Made by a program: the position numbers and the translations under genes. Under the pieces are notes generated by a model. It was not told the DNA's origin, did not search any database, and worked only from the letters and a program-made list of their open reading frames with translations. Positions 60,442 through 64,000 of a stretch of 64,000 nt of DNA are shown here, piece after piece. The stretch covers positions 620,001 through 684,000 of the forward strand of contig JAZBQD010000028.1 in the NCBI GenBank assembly GCA_036583965.1. Direction: 5' to 3'. Source of the DNA: Prunella strophiata (Eukaryota; Chordata; Aves; Passeriformes; Prunellidae). Position 1 is the stretch's first letter. Every line of letters begins with the position of its first letter.

Positions 60442-62505
60442 AAAACTTGTCATGGAAAAAACTTGATAATGTTCAATTTAACTTTTTAAGAGATTTCAGA
60501 TACAGCCTCTGGTATTACTTCACCATTCTTATTCTTAGGAAGTATTTATCTTCAGATCGACTTTCTAAAGTAGAAAACCATTCCAGACATCTCTTTGCAT
60601 CTTACTTTAATTTTTGCCATCTTTGCAGCTATTCCTCCAAATATTTGGGTTTCATCTCTAAATGTGTTCAAACCGCAACAGACTTTTCCCTGTGTTTGGC
60701 AGTTGTTTTCCCTCAGAGTGTTTAAGAACACAAAGCACCCCAAACATTTTTATCCACCAATACACAGCTGTGTTGTGAGAGGCATTTTTCAAACTGAGGT
60801 CAGAGTTTTGCCACAGCCATGACAGACCCCACTATACTGATCACTCTGCAGAGATCCCAGAGGAGTGCACTGTTCCCAAAGCCCCATTCTGAGGGTGCAC
60901 TATCACTGCAGTCACTCCTCACACAAACCCAGGGATCCCCAGCATTTGTTAAATTCTGCTTAAAGAATAGCTGCAGACACATTCTGTATTGGATAAATGA
61001 CTCTTCATTGCTGCTATCAGACCCAAAAGTGAGTGTGTTTGTTAAATAAGTGCTTTTTTCACCCAGCCACCCTGTGGTTGCTGATGAGCAACAGAATTTC
61101 TTCCCATCTCGAGAAAGAATTTCAAGTCATGTCAGCTACAAGCCATAGGCTCAGCTCTAGAGATGGGGCCACTGCAAGCACCTGATTCCCCTTCAGGTCT
61201 GGAGCAAAACCAAAGCAAAACACTGAAAAGATATTAACTAGAATTTTTAGAAATCTACATTCTTTGCTTTCTAACACATTTGAGATGTCTAAATTTCATT
61301 TCCCTGTGGACTGTGGGTTTGACTACACAGCTATCCAAGTGTTAAACAACTTTATTTGTGATTGGATGCTGGTCTGTGATTTTATTTTATCTTTCACTGA
61401 TGGGGCCCTCAACGGGCAAAGTCAATTTAGCGATTTTGTGAAGCAAACAATAACTTACAAGATATGAATTCAATTCACGGTCCAGTTGAAGTGTTGAGTG
61501 ATCCCCAGTGATCTCTCCACATTTAATGTGGTTCTGCTGTACTTGAGAATATTTCCACTCTTTCCAACCCTTCTTTGTTAAGAATACCTTTGGTAAGCAC
61601 TATTAATTCCCAGTGATTTATTTACTTCATGTTTATTTAACAAAATGTGGTCTTTACCCACTTGTGTGATTACAGCCCTGACATGCTGCACACCCACAGC
61701 TTCTCTTCTGGTTTTCTTGGGATTGTGATCACAGACACATGGGCAACAAAGACAGTGGACACTGAAGATCTTAATTACAGAGCCTGTTTTTCCTTGTTTT
61801 TTCTTCAGGACAACTAATAATCATTTATAACACAGACATATAGGGTTTTTTCTGTTCCCACATAACTGTTATGTTGTCACTGCATTCACTAAAACACATC
61901 TAGTGAAAATGCTTTCCATTGACGAGTTCAGGAGATAATGCTGGTTCTGCATTAGCTGGAAAATTACTGACATTTCACTGCATGAGGAAGGAATGCTGTT
62001 TCCTAAGTGGATATTTCACCTTTTAAAGGGCTTATTACAAGCTTGGCTGTAGGCTGTACCATTACACACAGCTTTTGTCTTTCATCAACAACGGCAATCC
62101 CCAACACTGCTCTGCAGCTCCAGAGGCACTTCAGCTGCTCATGGCCTCCAAGTAGTGAAAATAACCAGCAGTTTCTCACTCCTGAGTTATTCTGTGTTTT
62201 TCATAGCTGGCTCTCTTGGTTCTCTGATGTGTCAAAATAAGTCAAATGCCCCATCCAGGACTAAAATGAAAATGCACTCAGAAGTATGTGGGAAATGAAG
62301 ATTTTTTAAAAAAAAAAAAAAATCTTTAATGAAAAATAGACAAAGCTCTACTTATAAGTTCTGTCTATGTTTAAACGTGCATATATTGTCAACTGTTAGC
62401 ACATCACAACCAGCTACATTATTTTGCAGTAATAACTAACAATGACAGTTACACAAGACTTTGCAGCTCTCTTGAAGGAAAAAATCTTGACGTAGCAGTT
62501 ATGAA
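60442..62505. other. Unique non-coding sequence
   Basis: No gene or transposon recognised. At about 62299-62326 a T6-A14 stretch flanked by AAGA and TCTT could form a short hairpin. Confidence 0.45.
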
Positions 62506-62658
62506 AAATAAAACAAAAACAAAACAAAAACAAACAAACAAAAATCCAAACCAACCAAAAAACCCCAAAACCAACCAACCAAACAAACAAACAAAAAAAA
62601 CTCCAAACAAAAAAAACCCCAAAACAAACAAACAAAAAAAATTAAAAAAAAAACCCCT
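62506..62658. repeat. A/C-rich low-complexity tract
   Basis: CAAAA, CAAA, CCAA and ACCCC words with long A runs and almost no G or T. It is the same class as 269-465 and 8217-8450. Open frames on both strands here are composition artefacts. Confidence 0.88.
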
Positions 62659-63206
62659 TATGTTTGCTTTTCCCAGAGCTTCATATGAAATATTTTTCTC
62701 TGCAAGGGTTTATTTCAGAAGTGATCTCTGCAGGAAGAACAGAGCTCCAGACAAAGTCAGGCACTGCTGTGGGATTCTGAATTGCCTGTGTATGGGCAAA
62801 CCAATTAGTGACTGGCAATAAGTCATCAGGTGCAATTGAAAGGAATCTGCAATCTGGCTTTCCCTTCTCAAGAGGCACTTATCTTCCCATCCATTGCTGC
62901 TAGAACTTGAAACTCCTCTGCAGCAGCCATCTGGCATGCAAGTGTGGATGTTCCTCCTAAATGAGGAACAATAAAGATGGATGGATGGAAGCCTTGATGC
63001 TTTGCACAATAAGGCCTTGTAAAAGATCCTTTATATTAATTGATACTGAAATCAAGATTTTAAGCATTATGACTATGCCTCATTGTATCATTTCAAAGTT
63101 ATATAAAACAGATTAAATAATCTTCTAGCCAAGTCATTATAAACTAAACTGGTGAGGGATGAGAGAAAGAAATCTTCTAGCTGACAAAGATAACAGAAAC
63201 ACTAGT
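62659..63206. other. Unique non-coding sequence
   Basis: No gene recognised; a short GGAT run lies near 62978-62991. Confidence 0.45.
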
Positions 63207-63226
63207 AAAAAAAAAAAAAAAAAAAA
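63207..63226. repeat. Poly-A run, 20 A
   Basis: A pure A run with no recognisable retroposed sequence before it. Confidence 0.9.
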
Positions 63227-64000
63227 GGGTAAAATGTGATGTTTGCAGCACATTTAATTTTTACTCTCCAAAGTACAATATCACATGTCCTAAAAAAGTG
63301 TACAAATATGAACAACAACAACAAAAAAATTATTTTTAAAATTCAAACCATGTTGTGCCTCAACAGTCCTTGAGGAGGATGGCAGTACCAGGTACCCAGG
63401 GAAGGCAGGCATCTGACTGGCAGTGAGGGACTGCAGCTGACCTCCTGCCATGGCCTGGTGACATTGCTGAGAGCCAGAGCACCAGCACTGTGGGACACAG
63501 AGGGAATTCCTTGTGGGAACAGTGACCCTGCAGTGCTTCCCTGAAACACAAACCCCACACTCTCCTGACCACTTTGTTTTTCCACAAAATTCCCTCTGTA
63601 CTAACTGGAGATCAGTTATAGGATGGGAAAAATTCTCTCCATTTCCTCCTGACAGCTTCAGGAGAGGAAAAGGAGGTTAGATGGGGGAAAAAACCTGTAA
63701 GTATGGTTTGCTATCAGAAAATAGAAACAAACTTGAGTATTTCAGCAAGCCTGTGTGGCTGTGGCAGCAGAATCAACGGCTGGAGTATCTCCGTTTCTGA
63801 GAGTGGAGAAATGATGTGCTGTTACAGCAATTCCTCTCAGAAAAGCAATAATGAAAGCCATGTATTATACTCAGTTTTTCTACATTACACAATTTGGTGT
63901 TACAGAGAAGCTATTCTGAAATTTACAGAGCTCCCAAAAAATGCCAACTCTGGTTCACAACCTTCAAGGTTTGAAATTAGTCTTTGGTTTGCAGCTGAAA
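63227..64000. other. Unique non-coding sequence
   Basis: Includes a slightly GC-richer patch at 63350-63600 with two overlapping minus-strand frames that have no recognised domain. Nothing else identified. Confidence 0.4.

Overview
The window looks like nuclear DNA of a bird, probably a passerine (songbird). The evidence is CR1 LINE 3' ends on both strands, several LTRs of avian endogenous retrovirus type (some with intact target-site duplications), old MIR-like SINE scraps, long mononucleotide and tetranucleotide runs, AT-rich CpG-poor background, and no dense coding sequence. No tRNA, rRNA, CRISPR, insertion sequence, operon or other prokaryotic feature is visible. I found no convincing protein-coding exon: the open frames are short, mostly under 160 codons, and the longest ones are translated simple repeats. 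The window is best read as intergenic DNA or the inside of a large intron. I cannot name the species or locus from sequence alone.

Layout. 0-6 kb is repeat-rich: an A/C-rich tract, a 1.03-kb GAAA polypurine array (1223-2252), a 57-unit heptamer array with no indels (3162-3560), an (AT)18 run (4476-4511) and an LTR-like element of about 680 bp (5355-6033). 6-17.5 kb is mostly unique sequence with an A/C tract plus T26 (8217-8476), G20 (13333-13352) and G30 (16652-16681). At 17.5-18.8 kb an LTR on the minus strand is split by a younger 721-bp LTR on the plus strand; the 46-bp-unit sequence on both sides is related. A 302-bp solo LTR lies at 22336-22637 and a second copy of the same family, in the same orientation, at 44030-44331. 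Each has its own 6-bp target-site duplication.

25-40 kb holds a CR1 tail (25483-25612), a dinucleotide block, a GTT-rich tract and two MIR-like fragments (about 30045-30165 and 38041-38185). A GGGCT pentamer repeat with quadruplex potential sits at 40491-40548. 43.4-45.3 kb is a repeat cluster: minus-strand CR1, the second 302-bp LTR, then a decayed minus-strand LINE reverse-transcriptase fossil. A plus-strand CR1 C-terminal/3' fragment lies at 48075-48522 and a minus-strand LTR at about 49339-49835. 50-64 kb is largely unique AT-rich sequence with a CpG-rich candidate LTR (about 59955-60441) and another A/C-rich tract (62506-62658).

There are no cooperating genes to describe. The content reflects successive retroelement insertion and simple-repeat expansion. 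No new biological system is evident. The items most worth checking are the nested LTRs, the indel-free heptamer array, the 1-kb polypurine tract and the paired solo LTRs.
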